Assembly: GCA_910583765.1 (NCBI GenBank)
Contig: CAJTYS010000058.1
Location: 1 to 20,702 of the forward strand
DNA length: 20,702 bases
Reading direction: 5' to 3'
From: an uncultured Eubacteriales bacterium
GTDB taxonomy: Bacteria > Bacillota > Clostridia > Peptostreptococcales > Anaerovoracaceae
The notes beneath the pieces are model-generated. The model made no database searches. It saw only the letters and a program-made list of their open reading frames with translations, and was not told the DNA's origin. Below, piece after piece: positions 20,651 to 20,702 of this stretch (positions within the stretch are counted from its first letter, which is position 1; every line of letters starts with the position of its first letter). The position numbers and the translations under genes were made by a program.

Positions 20651-20702
20651 TGGTGATCTGTGGCGGGCTCGAACCGCCGACCTTCTGGTTGTCACCCAGA
20701 CG
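20651..20702 (-). tRNA. tRNA-Val(GAC), 3' portion, cut by window edge
   Basis: Reading the minus strand: anticodon stem TCTGG/CCAGA with loop GTGACAA gives anticodon GAC (complement at 20691-20693); short variable loop; T-arm GGCGG-TTCGAGC-CCGCC; acceptor strand ACAGATC; discriminator A and encoded CCA (ACCA at 20651-20654). The 5' half lies beyond the window. The anticodon loop has U33, with an unusual G at position 32. A 3' CCA and intact stems suggest it is functional. Confidence 0.85.

Overview
The window reads as chromosomal DNA from a low-to-mid GC anaerobic Gram-positive of the class Clostridia. The evidence is the presence of sporulation genes (yabP, yabQ), ribonuclease M5, [FeFe]-hydrogenase maturases, an agr peptide-quorum system, strong AGGAGG-type ribosome binding sites and TATAAT promoters. 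I cannot name the genus from sequence alone.

Layout from left to right. (1) 1-2169: an (ACAG)n microsatellite, a terminator, then a secreted surface protein with three Ig-like (Big_2) domains and a C-terminal BspA-type leucine-rich repeat, closed by its own terminator. (2) 2298-3188, minus strand: a Fic AMP-transferase-type protein with an N-terminal helix-turn-helix and a self-inhibitory motif. (3) 3446-8146, plus strand: a cell-division/spore/ribosome-maturation run, yabP-yabQ-divIC-rnmV-rsmA, followed by an LtaS-like phosphoglycerol transferase. Between yabQ and divIC lie three tandem copies of a structured repeat; its stems are preserved by paired base changes. (4) 8147-11881: rho, a DUF1385 membrane protein and prmC, tightly packed. 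(5) 11882-12505: a 620-base gap that is not empty. It holds a candidate type I toxin-antitoxin pair (34-residue hydrophobic peptide on the minus strand, converging antisense RNA on the plus strand, shared two-way terminator) and then an attenuator-like leader with mutually exclusive hairpins in front of hydE. (6) 12506-16122: hydE-hydG-hydF, the three maturases that build the H-cluster of [FeFe] hydrogenase; no hydrogenase structural gene is in the window. (7) 16226-20702, mainly minus strand: a segment bounded by two directly repeated copies of 'hairpin terminator + tRNA 3' end'. The left copy is decayed and the right one is an apparently functional tRNA-Val(GAC) cut by the window edge. Between them are an Rpn/PD-(D/E)XK nuclease-family gene and a complete agr system (agrA, agrC, agrD, agrB).

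How it works together: the left two thirds are housekeeping operons (division, ribosome and release-factor modification, termination, envelope synthesis, hydrogen metabolism). The agr block is a self-contained circuit: AgrD precursor is processed by AgrB, sensed by AgrC and relayed to AgrA, which probably acts on the agrDB promoter (activator-type, no good -35). The agrD gene (18156-18302) and the small toxin gene (12058-12162) are short and easily missed. The most unusual signals are the covarying tandem repeats at 4011-4249, the toxin-antitoxin candidate, the hydE attenuator, the unusual three-cysteine AgrD, and the tRNA-derived direct repeats around the Rpn-agr block.
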